DNA from: Dyella mobilis
GTDB taxonomy: Bacteria > Pseudomonadota > Gammaproteobacteria > Xanthomonadales > Rhodanobacteraceae
Direction: 5' to 3'
Length of the DNA stretch: 64,000 bases
Assembly: GCF_016904945.1 (NCBI RefSeq)
Contig: NZ_JADIKF010000039.1
Coordinates: 558,001 to 622,000 of the forward strand
Positions within the stretch are counted from its first letter, which is position 1, and every line of letters starts with the position of its first letter. Positions 56,501-63,191 of this stretch are shown one piece after another. Below the pieces are notes generated by a model. That model had not been told where the DNA came from. It did not search any database and worked only from the letters and a program-made list of their open reading frames with translations. The position numbers and the translations under genes were made by a program.

Positions 56501-56904
56501 TTGCACAGGGTGCCTACGTGCACTTGAACACCGACGGCTCGCAAGAGCAGGGCGGCGCCATGGCACTGCTGGCTGGCGGTGGTCGTGACGCGGTGACTTA
56601 CGCCACCCTGGGTACCCACGCAACGACGCATTTCGCGTTCAACGGCGACGACTTCAGTGCGCACGCAAGCATTGGTTGGCGTCATGCCTTCGGCAACGTG
56701 CAGCCGAATGCAACGATGGCCTTCGCCAACGGAGAACCGTTTACGGTCGAAGGGTTGCCGATTGCGCGCAATGCCCTGGCAGTGGATGCGGGAATGGATC
56801 TGCACGTAAACCGGCGCACCACCATCAGTCTGTCGTATGACGGGCAGATTGCCTCGCGTGCCGTGGACAGCGGATTCAAGGGCGGCTTCACCTGGCAGTT
56901 CTGA
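53560..56904 (+). CDS. autotransporter with pepsin-like aspartic protease passenger
   Basis: A 1114-residue type V secretion protein. A signal peptide (1-26, ending AHAQT) is followed by a passenger that carries YIFDTGSTAF with Asp68, the flap-like NLYGNGTYGNLGANTTV (104-120) and LLDSGTPSIYL with Asp323. These are the two catalytic Asp motifs and the flap pattern of bilobal pepsin-type (A1-like) aspartic proteases. PATR-type beta repeats (about 470-640; LTGANTYTGATTIAQGG) and a helical linker lead to the C-terminal autotransporter barrel (about 840-1114) ending in Phe. A Cys pair (NCSAC, near 257-260) lies in the passenger. It would be displayed on or released from the cell surface. Start: GGGGAGAGG with ATG 53560. 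Confidence 0.88.
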   Translation: MSRISCARSVLALACILALTQGAHAQTQSQPTTIPLDVINESGGGQSADRLGIYIGVNGAAPEEYIFDTGSTAFNIDVGSGNAGQPWFPIVPGVAITPTVPALNLYGNGTYGNLGANTTVASIQFYNSSSNAVAASFANGQGVPVLINQGAVATAGSLGGDQAGAQVGYYLPTYGYSFTFAEIAKYNLNTQGEVPIYLDATWQQNLNQGIGPEDGGTFKLFGIFGAGEFGSNSVLGNLTTSGYIVAANAELGGPQNCSACGHVILNLTPALRAQFLSLVPWNGGSQSTFPLSGAPVSANQFDLAFAYTLNGGKYSATLQTLLDSGTPSIYLNDAGLLASETAAGHVDQYGNEVPGVTLTMTGSAPGAQPTSIITGNDSAGDVSNVVTPGNTVFPNGQQSNPDTSPGQALYGISFFLNNSVMYDLQNQLTGYSPFFVSINPISTSGNGYTISAATPPQGIAGVISGSGPLIVASGGMAQLTGANTYTGATTIAQGGWLGIAGAGTIADSSSVQANGTLDISRSSGPALIQSLSGAGNVALGGNTLELTNASGTFAGVLADGGLVGGTGGSLVIAQGVETLTGNNTFTGSTGISPNAALVLNGSLAGSVLDAGALAGNGTIGGGAVVTGTIAPGNGAGTYQTLTVAGNYLQNAGAAYLAQINLQQPSVSSQIVVDGKATLAAGATIGILPTAGQLFTKGARYTLLTADQGLTGTYTLAGNASLSAVLAITPTYDADHFYLDVTQQQSLASVGLTRNQVATLAAIQGLAASSVPFTTVANLQSDAQIRAAADQLSGEIHATAQNVFLEDSRFVRDAVTARLRQAGPDGQNLDETSGQTAKTQANGVAWWGQFIGSWGHHDSNGNDASMAHTLGGFLVGADLAAGASSRVGVVTGYTQTSVDVNQRASNATSNDVHVGVYAGTQLDAWQLSAGAAYTQHSLTTNRSIFLPGEDGHLRDNGDAGVAQVFGEADYRYQFRAFVLEPFAQGAYVHLNTDGSQEQGGAMALLAGGGRDAVTYATLGTHATTHFAFNGDDFSAHASIGWRHAFGNVQPNATMAFANGEPFTVEGLPIARNALAVDAGMDLHVNRRTTISLSYDGQIASRAVDSGFKGGFTWQF

Positions 56905-56921
56905 TCCTGGTGCGTTGAGCA

Positions 56922-56957
56922 TTGGCGCTTTCGGCCCACGCTGGCCGAAAGCGCCAA
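56922..56957. terminator. bidirectional terminator
   Basis: TTGGCGCTTTCGGCC (56922-56936) and GGCCGAAAGCGCCAA (56943-56957) are a perfect 15-bp stem with a 6-base loop between the convergent autotransporter and lipoprotein genes. There is no long T-run, but the stem is very stable. Confidence 0.82.
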
Positions 56958-56969
56958 ATCAAAGTGATG

Positions 56970-57536
56970 TCAGGGCGAAAAGCTCATGTTCGCCGGTTGC
57001 GTCGGCAGCGACGGCGGTGCGCTGCCGGTGAGGGGGACGTCCTTGCCCACCGCCTCCAGCTTGAAATCGTCGGCAAGCACTTCGCCCTGGCCGTGCAGCA
57101 AAAAGCCGAAGGCGATATCCAGCGAATCGGACGGAACGTCCAGCACGATGCTGTAGCTGCGCCAATCGGTGTTGCCGCGCGGTCCGCGATCTTCCATGTT
57201 GTCGAAGCCGGCGATGCGCCGGTTGGCGCCGTCGATGCGCATCCACAAGCCGGCCCAATCGGCGTTCTCAGTTTTCAGGTGGCCGGTAAGGCGAATGCGC
57301 TGGTTGCGATAGCCGTCGGCGTTGATGGTCTGCATCAGCGTACCGAAGCCTTTGCCGGGCCGGGTGGAACGGATATAGGCATTCACGTCGCCAGAGTGGA
57401 GATTGCCTGGCTGAGTGCCGACCTCGTAATGGTCGGGCGTTGAGCCGGTCACGGACCAACCCCGCGGTGGGGTGCCGTGAGCGCAGCCGGCGATCCAAAG
57501 GCTGAGCAGGGCCAGGGGCATGAAACCCTTTTTCAT
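56970..57536 (-). CDS. lipoprotein with beta-sandwich-like domain
   Basis: A 188-residue lipoprotein with lipobox IAGC18. The mature part contains WSVTGSTPDHYEVGTQ, YIRSTRPGKGFGTLMQTINADGYRNQRIRLTG and a C-terminal SLDIAFGFLLHGQGEVLADDFKLEAV. Such sequence resembles single beta-sandwich domains found next to AraC or sigma regulators and in carbohydrate-binding proteins. It is the third gene of a sigma-factor unit, 26 bases after the membrane protein gene, so a role in the signal sensed by that unit is possible but not shown. Confidence 0.75.
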   Translation of the reverse strand: MKKGFMPLALLSLWIAGCAHGTPPRGWSVTGSTPDHYEVGTQPGNLHSGDVNAYIRSTRPGKGFGTLMQTINADGYRNQRIRLTGHLKTENADWAGLWMRIDGANRRIAGFDNMEDRGPRGNTDWRSYSIVLDVPSDSLDIAFGFLLHGQGEVLADDFKLEAVGKDVPLTGSAPPSLPTQPANMSFSP

Positions 57537-57562
57537 ACGGTAGTCCTTGGTAGGCGGTTGAT

Positions 57563-57904
57563 TCAGTCGTTGGGTGCGGTATGAGCGGTCAGGTATTGCG
57601 CGACCGGCGACGATACGTGCTCGACATCCATCTGCATCAGATAGATCGACGTGCTGTCCGTGTAGGCGGCGCTTCGCGGAAGGTGCGCGGCAGAGGGCGA
57701 CGGGTCGATGGCATGCCAATGCGTGCCGACCAGCAATACGAGTGCCGCGGCGGCGGCCAGGCCGACGGGCCACGTGAATCTGCCGCGGCGTTTGCTTGCG
57801 CGTTCCGCCGCGTCCAGGATGCGCGCGTCGATCGATGAAGAGGAACGCTCGCGCGCAGCCTGGCGGTAGAGGTCAACCAGTTCGTCCTTCAAATGATCCG
57901 TCAT
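57563..57904 (-). CDS. short single-pass membrane protein downstream of ECF sigma
   Basis: A 113-residue protein with a cytosolic N-terminus (about 1-45), one membrane helix (about 47-65) and a periplasmic C-terminus. Its place directly after an ECF sigma gene, with an ATGA overlap at 57901-57904, is that of an anti-sigma factor. However, the His-x3-Cys-x2-Cys zinc motif of ZAS anti-sigma factors is absent. Translation of ATG 57904 is coupled to the sigma stop. Function as an anti-sigma factor is an inference from position. Confidence 0.78.
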   Translation of the reverse strand: MTDHLKDELVDLYRQAARERSSSSIDARILDAAERASKRRGRFTWPVGLAAAAALVLLVGTHWHAIDPSPSAAHLPRSAAYTDSTSIYLMQMDVEHVSSPVAQYLTAHTAPND

Positions 57905-58575
57905 CGCCACGTCTCCAGGGCTTCGCGCAAGCGACGCTGCGCATAGCGCAGGCGGCTCTTCGCCGTCTCGCGCGTGACACCGGTGACGGCGGCGATGTCG
58001 TCCAGGCTCAGGTCGCCTTCCGCACGCAGCAAGAAGGCTTCGCGCTGCGGCAGCGGCAATTGCTGCACGGCTTCCAACAATGCATGGCGCAGACGCTCGT
58101 TGTGCGCGTGGTATTCGGGCGTTTCGTGGACCGCCAAAGCGTGCTGCTCGGCCGGGGTGATTTCATCCTCGCTGACCGATTCGCGCGAGTCGGGCGCATG
58201 CCGGCCCAGGCTGCGCCAGCGGTCGGCGGCGCGACGGTGTGCGATGGAAAACAGCCAGGCTGCAAATGAGGACGTGGGACGATAGTTGTCCCGACTGCGG
58301 ATGACAGCCAGCCACACTTCCTGAAAGACTTCCTCGGCTTCGCTGCTGCGTGTGGCGAGGCGCAGGGTGTAACGGTGCAGGCGGTCGCGGTAGCGCGTAT
58401 AGAGCACCTGGAAAGCGGTGGCGTCGCCTTGCTGATAGCGCGCCATGCAGGCCTCATCGGTGATGGCGGCCGATACCGGTGCGCGATCCTGCCAGGAGAG
58501 CTGGGCCTGCACCAGTTGCTTGGCGCGTGCGCATGCCTGGATCCAACCGCCAGGCATGGTTTGGAGGTAGATCAT
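57901..58575 (-). CDS. ECF RNA polymerase sigma factor
   Basis: A 224-residue sigma-70 family factor. Region 2 contains FQVLYTRYRDRLHRYTLRL and EEVFQEVWLAVIRSRDNYRP, with FAAWLFSIAHRRAADRWR. Region 4 contains LPLPQREAFLLRAEGDLSLDDIAAVTGVTRETAKSRLRYAQRRL. The 40-residue N-terminal extension is unusual for the group. AAAGGAACGG lies before ATG 58575. The 66-base inverted-repeat element sits 55 bases upstream, between this start and the hydrolase stop. Confidence 0.93.
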   Translation of the reverse strand: MIYLQTMPGGWIQACARAKQLVQAQLSWQDRAPVSAAITDEACMARYQQGDATAFQVLYTRYRDRLHRYTLRLATRSSEAEEVFQEVWLAVIRSRDNYRPTSSFAAWLFSIAHRRAADRWRSLGRHAPDSRESVSEDEITPAEQHALAVHETPEYHAHNERLRHALLEAVQQLPLPQREAFLLRAEGDLSLDDIAAVTGVTRETAKSRLRYAQRRLREALETWR

Positions 58576-58630
58576 GAATCCCGTTCCTTTGGGGTGATGC
58601 TTCATGATCGCTGGAAATGAGCAAACGGGG

Positions 58631-58696
58631 TTAGGGCCTGCTAGCACTATTTTCGTGGCCCGCGCCGGCTACGAAAATAGTGCTGACAGGCCCTAA
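58631..58696. mobile_element. MITE-like element, minimal copy
   Basis: Two 30-base arms (58631-58660 and 58667-58696) form an inverted repeat with two mismatches around CGCGCC. They begin TTAGGGCCTG and end CAGGCCCTAA, the same ends as the 272-base copy at 46801-47072, but the internal part is missing. On the minus strand it lies between the hydrolase stop and the ECF sigma start, so it could also act as a transcription hairpin. Confidence 0.8.
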
Positions 58697-58753
58697 GTCC
58701 GTTGAATGTCCGGCCCGGCGGCGAGCCCGGGCCGGATCGCTGTCCCCGCGCTT

Positions 58754-59626
58754 TCAGGCAGGTGCGTTGGCGGACCAGTGTGCTTCGAGTTCCCGGTTGA
58801 ATTCATCGGGGCGTTCTTCCGGGAAAAAAATCCGTGCCGCGTCGAACTCGATGCGTTTCTGGGTGCCGGGTATGGCGTCGGCCAGCCAGTGCGACCATTT
58901 CACGTCGAAGTAGATGTCGTCCGTGGCCCAGGCAATCAGCGTGGGTGCTTGCACGCGCTTGAGCCGGTCCTCGATTTCGATCGTATGCCGGTTGTCGAAC
59001 GCATTGATGAAGCGTTCGATATCGTGCAGACGCTCGGGCGAACGCAGGAACGGGCGCAGGTACGTTTCGATGGTGTCGTCGCTGACCGCCTCGGGATGTT
59101 CGTAGGCGGGGCCGAGCGCCTGCGGCGAGCGATAGATCGCCTTGTCGGCGAGCATCGCCTGCAACGTGCCGGAAAGACCGCCCGCTGCAACCATCGAGAC
59201 AAACGGCTTGAAGGGCTCGGGCGGCCAGTTGTCGTGCGTGTCGCAATTGGTAAGCACGAGGGTACGGATGCGTTGCGGATACAGCGCCGCGAAAATCTGG
59301 CAGATGCCGCCGCCGCTGTCGTTGCCGACCAGGTCCACTTTGTCCACCCCCAGCGCATCCAGGAATTGAGCGAGTGCGTGCGCGTTGGCGGTCACCGATA
59401 CGTCCTGCTCCGCCGCCACTTCAGTATCGCCATGAGCCAGCAGGTCGACCGCGATGCAGCGCCGCACCTCGCCCAGGCGCGTCAATTGATGGCGCCAGAG
59501 ATAGCTGTTCAGCAACACGCCGTGCACAAATAGCGCCACCGGGCCTTTGCCGTATTCGACGTAGCTGATGCGCCCCGATGGCGTGTCCAGTTTGTGTTGG
59601 CGCGAGAAGAAGTCCTTGCCGTTCAC
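58754..59626 (-). CDS. alpha/beta hydrolase (dehalogenase/epoxide hydrolase type)
   Basis: A 290-residue alpha/beta hydrolase with a cap. The oxyanion segment is FVHGVLL (near 33-39). The nucleophile elbow is GNDSG (101-105), so by the G-x-D-x-G pattern the nucleophile is Asp103, as in haloalkane dehalogenases and epoxide hydrolases, not Ser. A conserved YFDVKWSHWLAD segment precedes the C-terminal His region. The start is GTG 59626 with AGGAGA upstream; it overlaps the stop of a 47-residue Cys-rich gene, and the two are coupled. Confidence 0.83.
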   Translation of the reverse strand: MNGKDFFSRQHKLDTPSGRISYVEYGKGPVALFVHGVLLNSYLWRHQLTRLGEVRRCIAVDLLAHGDTEVAAEQDVSVTANAHALAQFLDALGVDKVDLVGNDSGGGICQIFAALYPQRIRTLVLTNCDTHDNWPPEPFKPFVSMVAAGGLSGTLQAMLADKAIYRSPQALGPAYEHPEAVSDDTIETYLRPFLRSPERLHDIERFINAFDNRHTIEIEDRLKRVQAPTLIAWATDDIYFDVKWSHWLADAIPGTQKRIEFDAARIFFPEERPDEFNRELEAHWSANAPA

Positions 59627-59766
59627 GATGATTTCTCCTGGCTGGCTTCGCGCAATTTCTGTGCGCATTCCTCGCAGCACACTTCCACGGTGCGATTGCC
59701 GATCTTCACCTGGATGGCGTTCTGGTCGAGTGGGTAGTCGCAGGCGGCACAGGTTTTCTGGTTCAT
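59623..59766 (-). CDS. 47-residue Cys-rich metal-binding protein
   Basis: A tiny gene below usual length limits. It encodes 47 residues with TCAACDYPLD at 5-14 and EVCCEECAQKL at 28-38, a zinc-ribbon or TRASH-like four-Cys arrangement (Cys6, Cys9, Cys31, Cys34; Cys30 is extra). Its ATG at 59766 follows AAGGAGATCAAGCC, and its TGA overlaps the hydrolase GTG start. It may carry or sense a metal for the hydrolase unit or AraC regulator. The paired SD hairpin upstream supports a real, controlled gene. Confidence 0.8.
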   Translation of the reverse strand: MNQKTCAACDYPLDQNAIQVKIGNRTVEVCCEECAQKLREASQEKSS

Positions 59767-59773
59767 GGCTTGA

Positions 59774-59811
59774 TCTCCTTGGTAACCCTTCGATGGGGTG
59801 CGTCAAGGAGA
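59774..59811 (-). promoter_or_regulatory. hairpin that pairs the ribosome binding site
   Basis: On the minus strand mRNA, TCTCCTTG (59811-59804) and CAAGGAGA (59781-59774) are exact complements; the second contains the Shine-Dalgarno of the Cys-rich gene. The loop can extend the stem through ACCC/GGGT. The structure would hide the ribosome binding site until opened. Confidence 0.6.
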
Positions 59812-59851
59812 CCACCGCGGCCGGGTGGGCGCTGTCGAAATCTTTAGCGGT

Positions 59852-60682
59852 TTAGGAGGGCAGCAACGATTGCCTGAATGCCGCGGGCGACCGTCCATAG
59901 GTCTGCCGGAAGGCCGACGTGAAATGGCTGTGGCTGGAAAAGCCGAGATCCGTGGCGAGAGCCGCCAGATCCTGGTAATCCCCGATCAGATCGAGCGCAC
60001 GGGCCAAGCGCAAGCGCAGGTGATAGCGGTAGAGCGGAATGCCTTCGACTTGCTGGAACACCTGGGTGAGATACACCGCCGAGCCGCCGATCTCGGCGGC
60101 GATTTCCGACAATGTCCAGCGCCGGGACAGATCGCTGGTCAACAGCAGTTTCACCCGGTCGGCAAGACGCCGCCGCGCATGGCTGGCGCCGGATTCGTGC
60201 GACGTGCGCGGCCCCAGGCTGCGGCAGACCAGCGTCAGCAGCAGGCCTTCCGCTTCCAGCGGCTCGATCGCATCGTTTTGCAGACTGTGGCGAAGCAGCG
60301 CCACCAGGGTCTGTGCGCGCGGATCGATGCGCAGGGATTGCCGCCGGAACGCCAGTTTTTCGCCTTGAAGCAACAGCGAAGCGGGTGCCAGTTCGCGTAC
60401 CAGGGTTTCGGGAAGTCGCAACGAAAGGCTGGCATCGCCGCCGCTTACCGGATGACTGACCTGATAGCCCTGGCCGGCGTTGAAGAACAGCACGTGATTG
60501 GCGTCGGCGACCACTTCGTCGCTCCCCACGTGGCGCAAATAGGCGCCGCGATAAGGAAACACCAGATGGGTCGCCGAGGTGCACTCCTCGTCGCTGCGGC
60601 GCCGGCACTGCCCGGCGCAGTGCACGTCGTGCAACGCAACCGTGTTCGTATCCAGCAAGGATTGGATCTGGAATTCCGGCAT
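59852..60682 (-). CDS. AraC family transcriptional regulator
   Basis: A 276-residue AraC/XylS regulator. The C-terminal double helix-turn-helix (about 185-276) has WTLSEIAAEIGGSAVYLTQVFQQVEGIPLYRYHLRLRLARAL and LAALATDLGFSSHSHFTSAFRQTYGRSPAAFRQ. The N-terminal part resembles a ligand-binding domain with CTSATHLVFPYRGAYLRHVG. It lies just upstream of the Cys-rich gene and hydrolase gene and may control them; effector unknown. Confidence 0.9.
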   Translation of the reverse strand: MPEFQIQSLLDTNTVALHDVHCAGQCRRRSDEECTSATHLVFPYRGAYLRHVGSDEVVADANHVLFFNAGQGYQVSHPVSGGDASLSLRLPETLVRELAPASLLLQGEKLAFRRQSLRIDPRAQTLVALLRHSLQNDAIEPLEAEGLLLTLVCRSLGPRTSHESGASHARRRLADRVKLLLTSDLSRRWTLSEIAAEIGGSAVYLTQVFQQVEGIPLYRYHLRLRLARALDLIGDYQDLAALATDLGFSSHSHFTSAFRQTYGRSPAAFRQSLLPS

Positions 60683-60774
60683 GGCGTCTATGATGCGCCC
60701 GGTGGCCGGCGCACTCAACAACGAGCCCGCCCAGACCGCCTTGCGTGGCGGGGGCTGGGCTTCTGGCTTACCCT

Positions 60775-61767
60775 TCAGTTCGCAAGCACACAACCGTTCT
60801 TGCCATTTTCCTTGGCCTGATAGAGCGCGCGGTCGGCGGCCTGGATCAGCGCTTCGTCGGATTCCAATGAGTCATCTGACAGCGCAATGCCGATGCTGGC
60901 GCTGACGTTTGCGGTGAACGCACCGCGAGTTCCGTTGAGCTGATAGGGCTTGGCCAGCACCGCGCAAAGGTCCTGGCAGCGCTGCAGCACGGTATCGACG
61001 TTGCCGACGTCGTTGAAAATCAGTGCAAATTCGTCGCCGCCCAGCCTTGCCACAGTGTCGTTGGCGCGAACGTGGTGATTGAGGCGCGCGGAGATCGCCT
61101 GCAGCAAGGCGTCGCCGGCCGGATGCCCGAACGTATCGTTCACCGCCTTGAAGCCGTCGATATCCACCAGCGCCAACGCGAAGCGCACTTCATCGCGGGT
61201 CGAATGCATGGAGGCAAGCAAGCGGTCGTGGAACAGTACGCGATTGGGCAGGCTGGTGAGCATGTCGTGAGTGGCCTGGTGGCGAACCGTGGCTTCGATG
61301 CGCTGGCGCTCGGCGATCTCCACTTGCAATTGCTGGTTGCGGGCGGAGAGTTCCTCCAGCGTTTGCTGCAATTGCATGCGCGCCGTGTGCAGCTCGAGGA
61401 ATACGCGCACCTTCGACTGCAGGATCACGTCGTTGATCGGTTTGGAGATGTAATCCACCGCGCCGGAACGATAACCTTTCAGCCGGTTGAGGTCGTCCGC
61501 GTAGGCAGCGGTGACGAAAATCACCGGCGTATCGCGCAACTGTTCGGCTTCGCCGAGCAGGGCGGCCACTTCGAAGCCGTCCATGTCGGGCATGTTCACG
61601 TCCAGCAGGATCAGCGCAAATTGCTGGTCCAGGCACTGTGAAAGCGCTTCGTTGCCGCTGCTGGCCTCGACCAGTTCGGCGCCGCAATCGGCGAGCAGGT
61701 GACGCATCGCGACCAGGTTGGCGCGGGTATCGTCGACCACCAGGATTTTGGGAGGTTGATGATTCAT
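60775..61767 (-). CDS. response regulator diguanylate cyclase
   Basis: A 330-residue REC-GGDEF protein. The receiver has Asp12, Asp13 and phospho-acceptor Asp56 (LLDVNMPDMDG), with Lys109 (ISKP). A coiled coil links it to the cyclase domain with GGDEF at 243-247 and the product-inhibition I-site RAND at 234-237. It should make cyclic di-GMP when its receiver is phosphorylated. ATG 61767 overlaps the CheB stop (ATGA), so it is the last gene of the CheR-CheB signalling cluster. Confidence 0.93.
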   Translation of the reverse strand: MNHQPPKILVVDDTRANLVAMRHLLADCGAELVEASSGNEALSQCLDQQFALILLDVNMPDMDGFEVAALLGEAEQLRDTPVIFVTAAYADDLNRLKGYRSGAVDYISKPINDVILQSKVRVFLELHTARMQLQQTLEELSARNQQLQVEIAERQRIEATVRHQATHDMLTSLPNRVLFHDRLLASMHSTRDEVRFALALVDIDGFKAVNDTFGHPAGDALLQAISARLNHHVRANDTVARLGGDEFALIFNDVGNVDTVLQRCQDLCAVLAKPYQLNGTRGAFTANVSASIGIALSDDSLESDEALIQAADRALYQAKENGKNGCVLAN

Positions 61768-62333
61768 GGGAGACACAATCGATTGATCAATGGGGCTATA
61801 TCGGAAAGATCGACGCAGTAGTCCGCACCGGCGACGTTAAGCGCCGCTTGCGGCATGGTCGGCATTTCCGCGCTGGACGGCGATTGGACGATGGCAGTGC
61901 CCCCCAGTTCCCGAATCCTTTGCAGGCCGGAGGCGCCATCGGCATTTCCCCCTGTAAGTACGACACCTATGAGGTTCTCGTGCCATACCTCTGCTGCCGT
62001 ACGGAACATCACGTCGATGGATGGGCGCGCGTAGTTCACGCGCGGGTCGACCGACAAGGCAAAGTGTTCGTCCTCTTCCACCAGCAAATGGTAGCCGCTT
62101 GGAGCGAGATGGACAGTGCCGCGTTGGGCAGGATGGCGTTCGAGTGCTTCGATCACCGGCAACAGTGAAACGCGTCCCAATATTTCGCACAACAGGTCCA
62201 CGGTATCCGAGCTGCTGTGGCAACAGGCCAGCACGACCTGCTCCAGCCTGGCGTCAAGTCCGCCGACCAGCACCTTGAGCGCGTCTACGCCGCCCGCGGA
62301 ACAGCCGATCGCAATGGCTTGCGGTCTGTTCAC
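61764..62333 (-). CDS. CheB-type methylesterase without receiver
   Basis: A 189-residue CheB methylesterase domain alone. The catalytic Ser12 lies in GCSAGG, His39 in ACCHSS and Asp132 in LTGGNADGA, so the triad is complete. The regulatory receiver domain of CheB is missing. The enzyme would hydrolyse methyl-glutamate esters on a receptor or related protein. The GTG start overlaps the CheR stop by GTGA, and its stop overlaps the cyclase start. Confidence 0.92.
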   Translation of the reverse strand: MNRPQAIAIGCSAGGVDALKVLVGGLDARLEQVVLACCHSSSDTVDLLCEILGRVSLLPVIEALERHPAQRGTVHLAPSGYHLLVEEDEHFALSVDPRVNYARPSIDVMFRTAAEVWHENLIGVVLTGGNADGASGLQRIRELGGTAIVQSPSSAEMPTMPQAALNVAGADYCVDLSDIAPLINRLCLP

Positions 62334-63175
62334 GTTAAATTGCGCTCCGGATGATTGTTCAGTCGATAGATGCGCAGGCGCTCGTCGAACGGCGTAAAAC
62401 TGGTCGACGCGGAAGCGAAGTCCAGGCTTTCGCGCAAACCAAGGCACAGAAAGCCGCTGCGTACCAGGCTGTCGCGGAACAGCGACAGCACGCGGTCCTG
62501 CAAGGTGTTGGAAAAATAGATCATCACGTTGCGGCACAGAATCAGGTGCGCCTCGCAGAACACGCTGTCTGCTACCAGGTTGTGCTGGGCAAAGGTGACG
62601 TTGCGGCGCAGCCGCTTGTCGAGTTTCAGCAAGTTGTAGCGGGCGCTGTAGTAGTCGGCTAACGACTGGGTGCCGCCGGAAGCCTGGTAATTGCGTGACC
62701 ACTGTTGCGCTTCGCGCGAGGGATAGATGCCTTCCTCGGCTTGTTGCAGGGCGCGCTCGCTGAGATCGGTGGCGAAAATCTGCGTGCGATCGTAAAGGCC
62801 CGCCTCTTCCAGCAGGATCGCCAGCGAATACACCTCCTGTCCGTGCGCGCAGCCGGCCTGCCAGATATTGATCTGGGGGTAGGAGGCGAGCAGTGGCATC
62901 ACCTGTTCGCGCAAGCCGCGGAACATGTCCGGGTCGCGGAACATGTCCGAGGCAGGCACCGTAAGACCGTCGAGTATGCGCGGCAGCAATTGCGGCTGGT
63001 GCATCATCTGCTCGATCAGGCCGCTGATGGTTTTGCATTGCATGTGCTCGGCCAGCTGCTGTATGCGCCGCTTCAACGAAGCGGGGGCATACTCGCTGAA
63101 GTCGTAGCCGTGGCGGCGCTGCAGCGCCTGCACGAACAGCTCCACTTCAATGTTGTCGAGCTCGGTTGCATCCAT
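62330..63175 (-). CDS. CheR-type methyltransferase
   Basis: A 281-residue CheR, which methylates glutamates of chemoreceptors or similar proteins with SAM. The N-terminal helical domain (about 8-80, with ASLKRRIQQL) is followed by the SAM domain with AGCAHGQEVYSLA (107-119). The usual core motif there is TGEEPYS; this protein has HGQEVYS. It keeps CRNVMIYF. It is coupled to cheB by a four-base overlap and lies 16 bases after the upstream hybrid sensor gene. Confidence 0.92.
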   Translation of the reverse strand: MDATELDNIEVELFVQALQRRHGYDFSEYAPASLKRRIQQLAEHMQCKTISGLIEQMMHQPQLLPRILDGLTVPASDMFRDPDMFRGLREQVMPLLASYPQINIWQAGCAHGQEVYSLAILLEEAGLYDRTQIFATDLSERALQQAEEGIYPSREAQQWSRNYQASGGTQSLADYYSARYNLLKLDKRLRRNVTFAQHNLVADSVFCEAHLILCRNVMIYFSNTLQDRVLSLFRDSLVRSGFLCLGLRESLDFASASTSFTPFDERLRIYRLNNHPERNLT

Positions 63176-63191
63176 GGTTAGGTTCCTTGCG

